A DNA stretch of 64,000 bases from Motiliproteus sp. SC1-56 (GTDB lineage Bacteria > Pseudomonadota > Gammaproteobacteria > Pseudomonadales > Balneatricaceae): contig NZ_JAEMGS010000004.1 in the NCBI RefSeq assembly GCF_017309075.1, forward strand, positions 186,001-250,000, given 5' to 3'. The position numbers and the translations under genes are program-made. Every line of letters starts with the position of its first letter. The first letter of the stretch is position 1. The notes beneath the pieces were generated by a model. The model saw nothing but the letters and a program-made list of their open reading frames with translations. It ran no database searches and had not been told where the DNA came from. This document shows positions 1 to 6,846 of the stretch, in pieces.

Positions 1-66
1 CAGCACCACCTGGAGCAACAGCATCCGGTGGCGGCGCGGCCTGAGGGCGAAAAGGCTCACCTTTAG
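1..66 (+). CDS. C-terminal end of an unidentified gene entering from upstream
   Basis: The first frame is open from base 1 to a TAG at 64-66 and encodes 21 residues ending in EGEKAHL. It would be the tail of a gene that starts before the window. A perfect 8-bp inverted repeat (86-93 with 102-109) follows about 20 bases after the stop and could be its terminator, but there is no T-tract. The tail is too short to assign a family, and a chance open frame is possible. Confidence 0.3.
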   Translation, partial: QHHLEQQHPVAARPEGEKAHL

Positions 67-120
67 TCGGACCCGAGATGCTGGTGGTGCGCCCTAGGCT
101 CGGCGCACCCCGTCCTCGCC

Positions 121-316
121 TGCCCCATATGCAGCGCCGGCTGCCTCCTCAGCCGTTAGCAGTCTACCTGCAATTAGCCGGTGACCGAGATACGGCAATC
201 TATCGTGCTTATCGCAGCGGTGGGTATCGCTTGAAAGGGATCGGCGATCATTTTGGTTTTCACTATTCCCGCGTCAGTCGAATCGTCAAGAAGATTAAGG
301 GGGCAAAAGACAAGAC
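121..316 (+). pseudogene. Detached 3' fragment of the RAYT transposase gene
   Basis: These 196 bases match 2165-2360, the 3' end of the intact transposase gene downstream, without gaps and with 13 mismatches counted by eye (about 93% identity). The encoded piece runs from QRRLPPQPLAVYLQLAGD to the SRVSRIVKKIKGAKD helix-turn-helix-like C-terminus. The match stops abruptly before 121: the HUH and tyrosine part is not present upstream. The frame stays open from an ATG at 78 to a stop at 345-347, so a short peptide could be made, but it lacks the catalytic domain. It is best read as the relic of a second transposase copy, or as a 3' end duplicated during rearrangement. It carries one 28-bp repeat just beyond its end (318-345). 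Confidence 0.8.
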
Positions 317-317
317 C

Positions 318-345
318 GGCAAAAGGCAAGACCTGACCCCTGTGT
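318..345 (+). repeat. RAYT-associated 28-bp repeat, copy 1
   Basis: This is one of five copies of a 28-bp element in the first 2.9 kb. Its core is AGACCTGACCCC preceded by GGCAAAAG-like sequence. In this copy the usual CTATGT end is CTGTGT, but a second GACCCCTATGTG follows at 349-360. It faces copy 2 (1417-1444) in inverted orientation, so the pair brackets the gene at 422-1390. A partial extra copy (GGCAAAAGACAAGACC) lies at 302-317. Confidence 0.75.
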
Positions 346-421
346 GATGACCCCTATGTGCTACGTACCTTTACGTGAATAGGGTCTTTGGCAGCATGGT
401 GAATAGAGGAAGCTTAAGATA

Positions 422-1390
422 ATGGAGCGATTGAAATTTTGTAGCGTTATGCTGCTGTGGTTGTTTGCTACCACTGCGGTGGCCTTGCCCTCGGCCAAAG
501 TAACCATAAAGGTGGTGGATGATCAGGGGGGGCCGGTTGAGGGCGCAGAGGTAAGGGTAGGGTTTGAAAGTCCGGGCGGTTATTGGCAGGCAGGAAGGAT
601 TGCGTTTGATAGTGGTTACTCAGATTCTGATGGTATTCATGTAGCGTCTTCTAACACTTCGGGCCGCATTGGTTATCGGATAGAGAAAGAAGGTTATTAC
701 GAAAGCGAGGGTGGGTTTAGTGAGTTTACGGGAGTCAGCGGTGTGTACGGAATGCGCCGCTGGGAGCCTTGGAATCCGATCCTAGGGGTAGAGTTGCGTA
801 AAATTCGTAATCCTATACCGCTCATTGTCAAACAAGTAGAGGCATTGGAACTGCCGATGCTAAATCGTCCTATCGGTTACGATTTGATGGCGGGTGATTG
901 GGTCGTTCCCTTTGGTCAAGGTACCACTGCGGACTTGGTATTTACTTTGGAAAAAAGCTATCAATCACGTGGAAGCTGGAAATATAAGCTGTCACTTGGT
1001 TTTGCGAACCCAGACGATGGTGTAATACCTGTTCGAGCTTCGACCTCAAGCGGCAGCCAGCTTTTGCTAGCCCATCATGCACCAATAGAGGGATATAGGT
1101 CGGAATATTTCTGGGGCAAGGAGATGAAGATGTCGTCCTATGGAACCGCTGTTCGCAGTGATTTTGGGGAGCTTCAAACAGATGATTTAAACTTCTATTT
1201 TCGGGTGCGAAGTCAGCGGGATGAACATGGGAGACTGGTCAGTGGAATATATGGGAAAATTCATAATAAATTTCAGCTGACCAATTTCAAAATAGAAAGA
1301 ACAGGGTCGCTAACATTCAATTATTTTCTCAATCCAACTCCGAATGATACTAACCTTGAATGGGATCAAAAAACGAATTTGTTTCATTGA
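422..1390 (+). CDS. Putative secreted protein with N-terminal carboxypeptidase-regulatory-like domain
   Basis: A 322-residue protein of unknown function. Residues 1-22 look like a Sec signal peptide: MERLKF, then a hydrophobic stretch ending in TTAVALPSA. Residues 26-80 (VTIKVVDDQGGPVEGAEVRV, then a GYSDSDGIHV-type turn) resemble the Ig-like carboxypeptidase regulatory or Cna-B fold, in which a 'D..GGPVEGA.V' strand is typical. The rest is strand-rich with no recognised motif. The ATG follows a GAGGAAG ribosome site. The gene is clearly AT-richer than the core genes of the window, and inverted 28-bp repeats (318-345, 1417-1444) bracket it. It therefore looks like an acquired passenger of the RAYT-repeat island. 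A periplasmic or surface location is inferred from the signal peptide only. Confidence 0.7.
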   Translation: MERLKFCSVMLLWLFATTAVALPSAKVTIKVVDDQGGPVEGAEVRVGFESPGGYWQAGRIAFDSGYSDSDGIHVASSNTSGRIGYRIEKEGYYESEGGFSEFTGVSGVYGMRRWEPWNPILGVELRKIRNPIPLIVKQVEALELPMLNRPIGYDLMAGDWVVPFGQGTTADLVFTLEKSYQSRGSWKYKLSLGFANPDDGVIPVRASTSSGSQLLLAHHAPIEGYRSEYFWGKEMKMSSYGTAVRSDFGELQTDDLNFYFRVRSQRDEHGRLVSGIYGKIHNKFQLTNFKIERTGSLTFNYFLNPTPNDTNLEWDQKTNLFH

Positions 1391-1416
1391 GCGGGTGGGC
1401 CCTATTTGGTGATTAG

Positions 1417-1500
1417 GCATAGGGGTCAGGTCTTGCCCTTTGCCCGCATTGGTCTAAGGGGCATAGGGGTCAGGTCTTGCCTTTTGCCTCCATTGGTCTA
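1417..1500 (-). repeat. Tandem pair of 40-bp RAYT-associated repeats (copies 2 and 3)
   Basis: Two directly repeated 40-bp units, 1417-1456 and 1461-1500, match at 37 of 40 positions and are separated by 4 bases. Each begins with the 28-bp element in the orientation opposite to copy 1 (GCATAGGGGTCAGGTCTTGC on the plus strand) and ends with CATTGGTCTA. Copy 2 closes the bracket around the secreted-protein gene. Copy 3 is the left end of the transposase unit and lies about 20 bases before its ATG. The copy 3 core (1461-1488) is complementary at 25 of 28 positions to 2346-2373 at the far end of the transposase gene. Confidence 0.85.
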
Positions 1501-1509
1501 GATTTCTGC

Positions 1510-2364
1510 ATGAGCAGACCGTTACGCATCGAGTTCTCTGGCGCCCTCTATCATGTGACAGCAAGCGGTAAATGCCGCGATGCGATCTACTTTGGCGATG
1601 ATGACCGTGCCCAGTTTATCGGCCTGCTGGCCGAGGTGTGTGCGGGTTACAACTGGCGCCTGCATGCTTACTGCCTGATGACCAACCACTACCACCTATT
1701 GGTGGAGACTCCTGACGGCAATTTGTCGAAAGGGATGCGACAGTTCAATGGAATCTATACCCAATGGATCAACCGAACACACCGCCGAGTAGGTCACCTG
1801 TTCCAAGGACGCTTTAAAGCCATTTTGGTCGAGAAGGAGTCCTATCTGCTGGAGCTAGCCCGCTACATTGTGTTGAATCCGGTTCGCGCCGGCATGGTCC
1901 CCGTCGCCCAGGAGTGGCCATGGTCCAGCTACGCTGCCACGGCGGGGTTGGCGGAGGAACCTTCCTGGTTGACCACCGGAGTGGTGTTGGGCCGCCTTGC
2001 CCGTAGCCGTCGAACGGCTCAGGAGCGATATACCCATTTCGTTGCCGAAGGTGTGAACCAGGCGAGTCCTTGGGATGGGCTGCGCGGGCAGATCTTCCTA
2101 GGCAGTGAACAGTTTGTTGAGCAGATGCAAGGACAACTGTCGCCGCATGCTTTTCTTGATGACGTGCCCCATGTGCAGCGCCGGTTGCCACCGCAGCCGT
2201 TAGCGGTCTACCTGCAATTAGCCGGTGATCGAGATACGGCAATCTATCGAGCTTATCGCAGCGGTGGGTATAGCTTGAAAGAGATCGGCGATCATTTTGG
2301 TTTGCACTACTCCCGCGTCAGTCGAATCGTAAAGAAGATTAAGGGGGCAAAAGACCAGACCTGA
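1510..2364 (+). CDS. REP-associated tyrosine transposase (RAYT, Y1/IS200-like)
   Basis: A 284-residue member of the Y1_Tnp/RAYT family: single-strand DNA nucleases of the HUH type, related to IS200/IS605 transposases and linked to REP/BIME repeats. The HUH pair is His60-Tyr61-His62 in CLMTNHYHLLVETP. The nucleophile is Tyr119 in ARYIVLNPVRAG. GHLFQGRFK (105-103 region) is also typical. The C-terminal 70 residues end in a helix-turn-helix-like KEIGDHFGLHYSRVSRIVKK, which probably binds the repeats. The start ATG at 1510 gives the family's MSRPLRIEF N-terminus; an in-frame start upstream at 1477 is less likely. All catalytic residues are present, so the gene looks intact. Imperfect inverted 28-bp repeats (1461-1488, 2346-2373) flank it as a mobile unit. 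Confidence 0.92.
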   Translation: MSRPLRIEFSGALYHVTASGKCRDAIYFGDDDRAQFIGLLAEVCAGYNWRLHAYCLMTNHYHLLVETPDGNLSKGMRQFNGIYTQWINRTHRRVGHLFQGRFKAILVEKESYLLELARYIVLNPVRAGMVPVAQEWPWSSYAATAGLAEEPSWLTTGVVLGRLARSRRTAQERYTHFVAEGVNQASPWDGLRGQIFLGSEQFVEQMQGQLSPHAFLDDVPHVQRRLPPQPLAVYLQLAGDRDTAIYRAYRSGGYSLKEIGDHFGLHYSRVSRIVKKIKGAKDQT

Positions 2365-2397
2365 CCCCTATGTGACCCCTATGTTTGACCCCTATGT
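2346..2397 (+). repeat. RAYT-associated repeat copy 4 with GACCCCTATGT triplication
   Basis: The fourth 28-bp copy (2346-2373) overlaps the transposase stop codon and forms its right end, inverted relative to copy 3. Its last 11 bases, GACCCCTATGT, occur three times (2363-2373, 2374-2384, 2387-2397). This suggests local slippage or repeated targeting of the same end. It is also the left bracket of the MazG-like gene. Confidence 0.85.
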
Positions 2398-2422
2398 TGT
2401 CCCCCAGACAGGTCGGTGATTG

Positions 2423-2776
2423 ATGATGGATCTGGAAGAAATTTACGGCGCGATACAAGCGTTTGCGACGGAGCGTGATTGGGATCAGTACCACAATCCG
2501 AAGAATCTAGTGATGGCGTTGTCGGTAGAGGCGGCTGAGCTTGTCGAGGAGTTTCAGTGGTTGACGCCAGAGCAGGCAGAGAATCTGGATGAGGACCCCG
2601 AGCGGCTTGCTCGGGTGCGTGATGAAATAGCCGATGTGGCTGTTTATCTGATTCGGTTGTCAGGAAAGCTTGGCATCGACATGGAAGGCGCAATTGAGCA
2701 GAAGATGAGGAAAAACGCGGAGAAGTACCCCGCAGAAAAAGTGCGCGGGTCGGCCAAGAAATATACAGAGTATTGA
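2423..2776 (+). CDS. MazG-like nucleotide pyrophosphohydrolase
   Basis: A small single-domain all-alpha NTP pyrophosphohydrolase, about 117 residues, of the MazG-like/dCTPase (RS21-C6) type. Such enzymes hydrolyse (d)NTPs to NMP and pyrophosphate as house-cleaning or stress enzymes. The metal-binding pattern EAAELVEEFQW ... RDEIADVAVY (E-x-x-E then E-x-x-D) is intact at about residues 33-75. The length is normal for the short form. ATG codons at 2423 and 2426 are both possible after a weak AGGTCGG; the TTG at 2420 is unlikely. The gene is alone, between repeat copies 4 and 5, and so may be a passenger of the RAYT-repeat patch. The exact nucleotide substrate cannot be read from sequence. Confidence 0.85.
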   Translation: MMDLEEIYGAIQAFATERDWDQYHNPKNLVMALSVEAAELVEEFQWLTPEQAENLDEDPERLARVRDEIADVAVYLIRLSGKLGIDMEGAIEQKMRKNAEKYPAEKVRGSAKKYTEY

Positions 2777-2826
2777 CCCGTTCTCTTGCATGCAGCTTCA
2801 AAGAGAGTCGTGAAGAAGACTGAGGT

Positions 2827-2854
2827 AGCAAAAGACAAGACCTGACCCCTATGT
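2827..2854 (+). repeat. RAYT-associated 28-bp repeat, copy 5
   Basis: The core GACAAGACCTGACCCCTATG has the same orientation as copy 4. It lies about 50 bases after the MazG-like stop and marks the right edge of the repeat island. Beyond it the sequence returns to ordinary high-GC core genes. Confidence 0.8.
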
Positions 2855-2940
2855 TGCTAGCGCGGCACCGGGTAATCCTCCCTTTTTTTGGCGGATTCCT
2901 TGCGGGTGGGCAAAAAAAGAGGGGGCCTAATGGGGCATCC

Positions 2941-2968
2941 AAGGCCTTGCACGAGTGTGCAAGGCCTT
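2941..2968 (-). terminator. Hairpin after the DASS transporter gene
   Basis: A perfect 12-bp inverted repeat (AAGGCCTTGCAC, GAGT loop, complement) starts 16 bases past the stop of the minus-strand transporter. No T-tract follows directly; a run of seven T on that strand lies about 23 bases further on (2912-2918). It is probably a terminator or an RNA 3'-end stabiliser. Confidence 0.6.
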
Positions 2969-2983
2969 GTTGGTTGGGCAGGG

Positions 2984-4531
2984 TTAGAAACTCAGCCCGA
3001 ACACCAGTTCCGCCAGCAGCGTGAACAGGGCAAAGGCGATGGCGATGGCCAGCAGGTTGAGGAGAAAGCCCGCGCGCACCATGTCCCGCAGTTCCATCCG
3101 CTCGTAGGAGAAGACGATGGCGTTGGGCGGGGTGGCCACCGGCATCATGAAGGCCATGGAGGCGCCCACAGCCACCGGGATGCAGAGGATCATCGGATCC
3201 AGGCCAAGGCCCACGGCCACCGCGGCCAGGATGGGCAGGAAGGTGGCGGTGGAGGCGGTGTTGGAGGTGATCTCGGTCAGGTAGACGATGGCGATGGTCA
3301 CCAGCAGCACCAGCACCAGGGTGCTGACCTCGACATCGGTCACTGCGTTGCCGATCCACTCCGCAAGCCCGGTGCCTTTGAAGCCGCCGGCGAGCGCCAG
3401 GCCGCCCCCGAAGAGCAGCAGTACGCCCCAGGGCACGTTGCGGGCCGCCTCCCAGTCCAGTGCAAACTCGCCCTTGGTGCGGGACACGGGCACCGCGAAC
3501 AGGATCATGGCCGCCAGCAGGGCGATGATGGTGTCGTTGATGGGCAGGCCGGTAACCTCCACCAGGAACTTGCGGAAGATCCAGCTCAGGGCGGCGCCGG
3601 CAAAGACGATCGCCACCAGCTTCTCCGCCCGGGACATGGCGCCCAGGGCCTTCAGCTCGCGCTGCACCACGCTGCCGGGGTCCTGGATGGCTATCCGGTG
3701 CGAGGGGAACAGCAGGCGGGTCAGCACCAGCCAGGTGATGGGCAGCATGATCGCCACCACCGGCACACCGAACAGCATCCAGTTGAAGAAGGTGATCTCG
3801 ATGTCGTAGGTGTTCTGCAGGAAGCTGGCCAGCAGGGCGTTGGGCGGTGTGCCGATAAGGGTGCCGACGCCGCCGATGGAGGCGCTGTAGGCAATCGCCA
3901 GCATCAGGGCGACGCCGAAGTTGCGCACCATCTTGCCGTCATCGGTCTGCTTGGAGATGAAGTCGATCACCGACAGCCCTACCGCGAACATCATGATGGT
4001 GGTGGCGGTGTTGGAGATCCACATCGACAGGAAGGCGGTGGCCAGCATGAAGCCGAGAATGATCCGCGAGGGCGACGTGCCGATCCGGCTGACGATCTGC
4101 AGGGCGATGCGGCGGTGCAGGCCCACGTGCTGCATGGCCGCGGCCAGCAGAAAACCGCCCAGGAACAGGTAGATCAACGGGTGGGAGTAGTTGGCAGCGA
4201 CCGGCTTGATCTTGTCGATCTCGAGCAAGGGCATCAGGATGATCGGCAGCAGCGCGGTGGCGGGGATGGGGACCGCTTCGGTCAACCACCAGGCGACCAT
4301 CCAGGTCGCCATGGCGACCAGGCGCCAGGCCGCCTCGGGCATCGCTTCCGGCGCGGGGGCCAGCAGAATCAGCAGCGCGGCCAGCGGGCCGCCCAGCAGG
4401 CCGACCAGGCGCAGGCCGCTGACCGGTGTCTTTTGCACATCAGGACGGTCTTTGTAGTCGGGGTCGCGTCGGTCGCCCGGGGTCAGAAAATCTTCATCGT
4501 GGGCATGAACACCCGGCTTATCAGATGTCAT
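2984..4531 (-). CDS. DASS-family (SLC13) anion:sodium symporter
   Basis: A 515-residue inner-membrane transporter of the divalent anion:sodium symporter family, which imports dicarboxylates, citrate or sulfate-type anions with Na+. The two signature Ser-Asn-Thr motifs that bind substrate and sodium are present: SNT at 173-175 (MWISNTATTIMM) and at 423-425 (EITSNTASTATFLP). About a dozen hydrophobic segments run from residue 40 to the end. The first 35 residues are hydrophilic and charged, an N-terminal cytoplasmic extension. The start is supported by an AAGAGG site 9 bases upstream. It is a single gene, flanked by the repeat island and the fabB terminator. The substrate is not decidable from sequence; dicarboxylates such as succinate or malate are the commonest in marine Gammaproteobacteria. 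Confidence 0.88.
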   Translation of the reverse strand: MTSDKPGVHAHDEDFLTPGDRRDPDYKDRPDVQKTPVSGLRLVGLLGGPLAALLILLAPAPEAMPEAAWRLVAMATWMVAWWLTEAVPIPATALLPIILMPLLEIDKIKPVAANYSHPLIYLFLGGFLLAAAMQHVGLHRRIALQIVSRIGTSPSRIILGFMLATAFLSMWISNTATTIMMFAVGLSVIDFISKQTDDGKMVRNFGVALMLAIAYSASIGGVGTLIGTPPNALLASFLQNTYDIEITFFNWMLFGVPVVAIMLPITWLVLTRLLFPSHRIAIQDPGSVVQRELKALGAMSRAEKLVAIVFAGAALSWIFRKFLVEVTGLPINDTIIALLAAMILFAVPVSRTKGEFALDWEAARNVPWGVLLLFGGGLALAGGFKGTGLAEWIGNAVTDVEVSTLVLVLLVTIAIVYLTEITSNTASTATFLPILAAVAVGLGLDPMILCIPVAVGASMAFMMPVATPPNAIVFSYERMELRDMVRAGFLLNLLAIAIAFALFTLLAELVFGLSF

Positions 4532-4842
4532 TGATGGCTACCTCTTCAAATGACGGAGTTTGTGGATCTTGGCTGTCGCGGGCTCTTGACTCCGTGAACG
4601 GCGCATGAAATGCAATAAGTGAGCCATGTGTGACACGCCGGGCACGGTTTTGGCAAATCGCGTTCTGGTGAGGTGTTGCACGGCTTTTAGCCGGGTGTTT
4701 AAGGGGTGTCGGATCGGTTCGTGGTGGCAGGCTGAAAAACCGCCACGATATGGGTGGATATCCGCCCAGCAGGTCGAGCGCAATGGGTCGTATTTCGCCA
4801 CAGGGGGGCTTTGAGTGTATGAGCAGGGAAACCTGCGGGAAC
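4532..4842. other. Intergenic gap between DASS gene and fabB terminator
   Basis: About 310 bases upstream of the minus-strand transporter. I see the transporter's ribosome site (minus strand, about 4540-4546) and no convincing gene, RNA or sigma-70 promoter pair. It presumably holds the transporter's promoter. Confidence 0.4.
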
Positions 4843-4870
4843 AAAAAAGGCCGCTGTGATAGCGGCCTTT
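4843..4870 (-). terminator. Rho-independent terminator of fabA-fabB
   Basis: A perfect 10-bp stem, AAAGGCCGCT with AGCGGCCTTT (4846-4855, 4861-4870), has a 5-base loop. On the minus strand a run of six T (complement of 4843-4848) follows. It begins about 20 bases after the fabB stop. Confidence 0.9.
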
Positions 4871-4889
4871 GGATAGCGGTGCCTGGCGC

Positions 4890-6110
4890 TTAGTCGCGGT
4901 AGCGCTGGAAGACCAGGGAGGCGTTGGTGCCGCCGAAGCCGAAGCTGTTGGACATGACCCGCTCCAGGCCCGCATTGTCGCGACGCTCGCGCACGATCTG
5001 CACGCCCTCGGCGTCGGGGTCCAGGTTCTCGATGTTGGCGGAGGCGGCGATAAAGTCGTTCTCCATCATCAGCAGGCTGTAAATCGCCTCCTGTACGCCG
5101 GCGGCGCCCAGGGAGTGGCCGGACAGGGACTTGGTGGAGCTGACCGCGGGCAGGTCGCCCCCGGAGAAGGCGGTACGGATCGCCTTGAGTTCCTGCATGT
5201 CGCCGGCCGGGGTGCTGGTGCCGTGGGCGTTGATGTAGTCGATCTTGCCGTCCACGGTGGCCATGGCCTGCTGCATGCAGCGCACGGCGCCCTCGCCGGA
5301 GGGGGCGACCATGTCGTAACCGTCGGAGGTGGCGCCGTAGCCGACCAGTTCGGCGTAGATCTTGGCGCCGCGGGCCTTGGCGTGCTCCAGCTCTTCAACC
5401 ACCAGCATCCCGGCGCCGCCGGCGATGACGAAGCCGTCACGGTCGGCGTCGTAGGCGCGGCTGGCCTTCTCCGGGGTGTCGTTGTACTTGGAGGAGAGGG
5501 CGCCCATGGCGTCGAACAGGCAGCTCAGGGACCAGTGCAGCTCCTCGCCGCCGCCGGCAAAGACGACATCCTGCTTGCCCAGCTGGATCATCTCCATGGC
5601 GTTGCCGATGCAGTGGGCGCTGGTGGAGCAGGCGGAGGTGATGGAGTAGTTGACCCCCTTGATCTTGAACGGCGTGGCCAGGCAGGCGGAGACGGTGCTG
5701 CCCATGGTGCGGGTGACCCGGTAGGGGCCGACCCGCTTGATGCCGCGCTCGCGCAGCACATCGGCGGCTTCCACGATGTTGGCCGAAGAGGCGCCGCCAG
5801 AGCCGGCGATGAGGCCGGTGCGCACGTTGGAAACCTGTTCCGGGGTGAGCCCGGCGTCTTCGATCGCCTGCTGCATGGAGAGGTAGGAGTAGGCCGCGGC
5901 GTCGCCCATGAAACGGTGCAGCTTGCGGTCAATGTGGTCCTGAGGGTTGATGTCGATGGCGCCGGCAACGTGGCTGCGGAATCCCATCTCCTTGTACTCT
6001 TCCTGGAACGAGAGTCCGGAGCGGCCCTGCTGCAGGGACTCGAGAACGGTCTCTTTATCGACTCCCAGGCAGGATGTAATACCGATGCCGGTTACAACTA
6101 CACGTCGCAT
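4890..6110 (-). CDS. fabB: 3-oxoacyl-ACP synthase I (KAS I), FabB
   Basis: A cytoplasmic beta-ketoacyl-ACP synthase that elongates fatty acyl-ACP with malonyl-ACP. FabB is specifically needed to elongate the cis-3-decenoyl-ACP made by FabA, so it sustains unsaturated fatty acid synthesis. The 406-residue length is normal. The catalytic triad is complete: Cys161 (SACSTSAHC), His296 ([11 protein letters not shown]) and His332 ([12 protein letters not shown]). The start [10 protein letters not shown] is canonical, with GAGG 8 bases before the ATG. It lies 111 bases downstream of fabA on the same strand and ends at a strong terminator. FabB rather than FabF is chosen because of the pairing with fabA and the FabB-type [13 protein letters not shown] context. 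Confidence 0.96.
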   Translation of the reverse strand: MRRVVVTGIGITSCLGVDKETVLESLQQGRSGLSFQEEYKEMGFRSHVAGAIDINPQDHIDRKLHRFMGDAAAYSYLSMQQAIEDAGLTPEQVSNVRTGLIAGSGGASSANIVEAADVLRERGIKRVGPYRVTRTMGSTVSACLATPFKIKGVNYSITSACSTSAHCIGNAMEMIQLGKQDVVFAGGGEELHWSLSCLFDAMGALSSKYNDTPEKASRAYDADRDGFVIAGGAGMLVVEELEHAKARGAKIYAELVGYGATSDGYDMVAPSGEGAVRCMQQAMATVDGKIDYINAHGTSTPAGDMQELKAIRTAFSGGDLPAVSSTKSLSGHSLGAAGVQEAIYSLLMMENDFIAASANIENLDPDAEGVQIVRERRDNAGLERVMSNSFGFGGTNASLVFQRYRD

Positions 6111-6221
6111 AGGACAAACCTCTGAGTTTTGTTTATTGGTATCAGGATAGTCTGCGAAGCGGGTATTTTCTGCCGCTCGCAGACCTTTCGCCAGTGGCCC
6201 AAACGGGGCTGAAACGGCGGC

Positions 6222-6737
6222 CTAAAAATCAGCGGTGGAGGTGAACAGGCCGACGCGCAGGTCTTTGGCGGTATAAATCTCGCGGCCATCCACCTTGAGC
6301 GAGCCGTCGGCGATGCCCATCACCAGCTTGCGCTCGATCACGCGCTTGAGTTCCAGGTGGTAGGTGACCTTCTTGGCCGTGGGGAGTACCTGGCCGAAGA
6401 ACTTCACTTCGCCGGAGCCGAGTGCGCGTCCGCGCCCCGGGTTGCCTTTCCAGCCGAGGAAAAAGCCAACCATCTGCCACATGGCGTCCAGGCCCAGGCA
6501 GCCGGGCATGACCGGGTCGCCGACGAAGTGACACTTGAAGAACCAGAGGTCCGGGTTGATATCCAGCTCGGCGATGATTTCTCCCTTGCCGTACTGGCCT
6601 CCGTCTTCGGTGATGGAAAGAATGCGGTCGACCATCAGCATGTTGTCAACGGGCAGCTGGGCATTGCCGGGGCCGAACATCTCACCGTGGCCGCACTTGA
6701 CCAGCGCGTCGCGGTCGAAGGATGAGGGTTTAGTCAT
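6222..6737 (-). CDS. fabA: 3-hydroxydecanoyl-ACP dehydratase/isomerase, FabA
   Basis: FabA dehydrates 3-hydroxyacyl-ACP and isomerises trans-2- to cis-3-decenoyl-ACP, the branch point to unsaturated fatty acids. It is a hot-dog-fold homodimer in the cytoplasm. At 171 residues it is the usual length. The active-site dyad is present: His70 in [15 protein letters not shown] and Asp84 in [15 protein letters not shown] site lies about 12 bases before the ATG. First gene of the fabA-fabB pair, which is often controlled by a FabR- or DesT-type repressor; no clear operator was found in the 109-base upstream gap. Confidence 0.97.
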   Translation of the reverse strand: MTKPSSFDRDALVKCGHGEMFGPGNAQLPVDNMLMVDRILSITEDGGQYGKGEIIAELDINPDLWFFKCHFVGDPVMPGCLGLDAMWQMVGFFLGWKGNPGRGRALGSGEVKFFGQVLPTAKKVTYHLELKRVIERKLVMGIADGSLKVDGREIYTAKDLRVGLFTSTADF

Positions 6738-6772
6738 TGGAACTTGGTGTCCTTCTGCTTATTTGAGTCGCG

Positions 6773-6778
6773 ATTATA
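6773..6778 (-). promoter_or_regulatory. Candidate -10 element upstream of fabA
   Basis: A consensus TATAAT on the minus strand, 36 bases before the fabA ATG. At 17-18 bases further upstream only a poor -35 (AGGCTT/TAGGCT) is found, so the promoter may be activator-dependent. Only the -10 hexamer is supported. Confidence 0.4.
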
Positions 6779-6846
6779 GCGGTTTGGGGCGCGCAAAGCC
6801 TAGGGCCAGTGGGGAAATTCCGCCGCCGAACGCGTTGCGTTTGGCT

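Noticed and set aside
1417-2397. Repeats resembling a CRISPR array
   Set aside because: Only a few units, irregular spacing, mixed orientation and genes between them; no cas genes.
2888-4534. 548-residue plus-strand frame opposite the DASS transporter
   Set aside because: Gln/His/Gly-rich shadow translation; the minus-strand protein has both SNT motifs and membrane helices.
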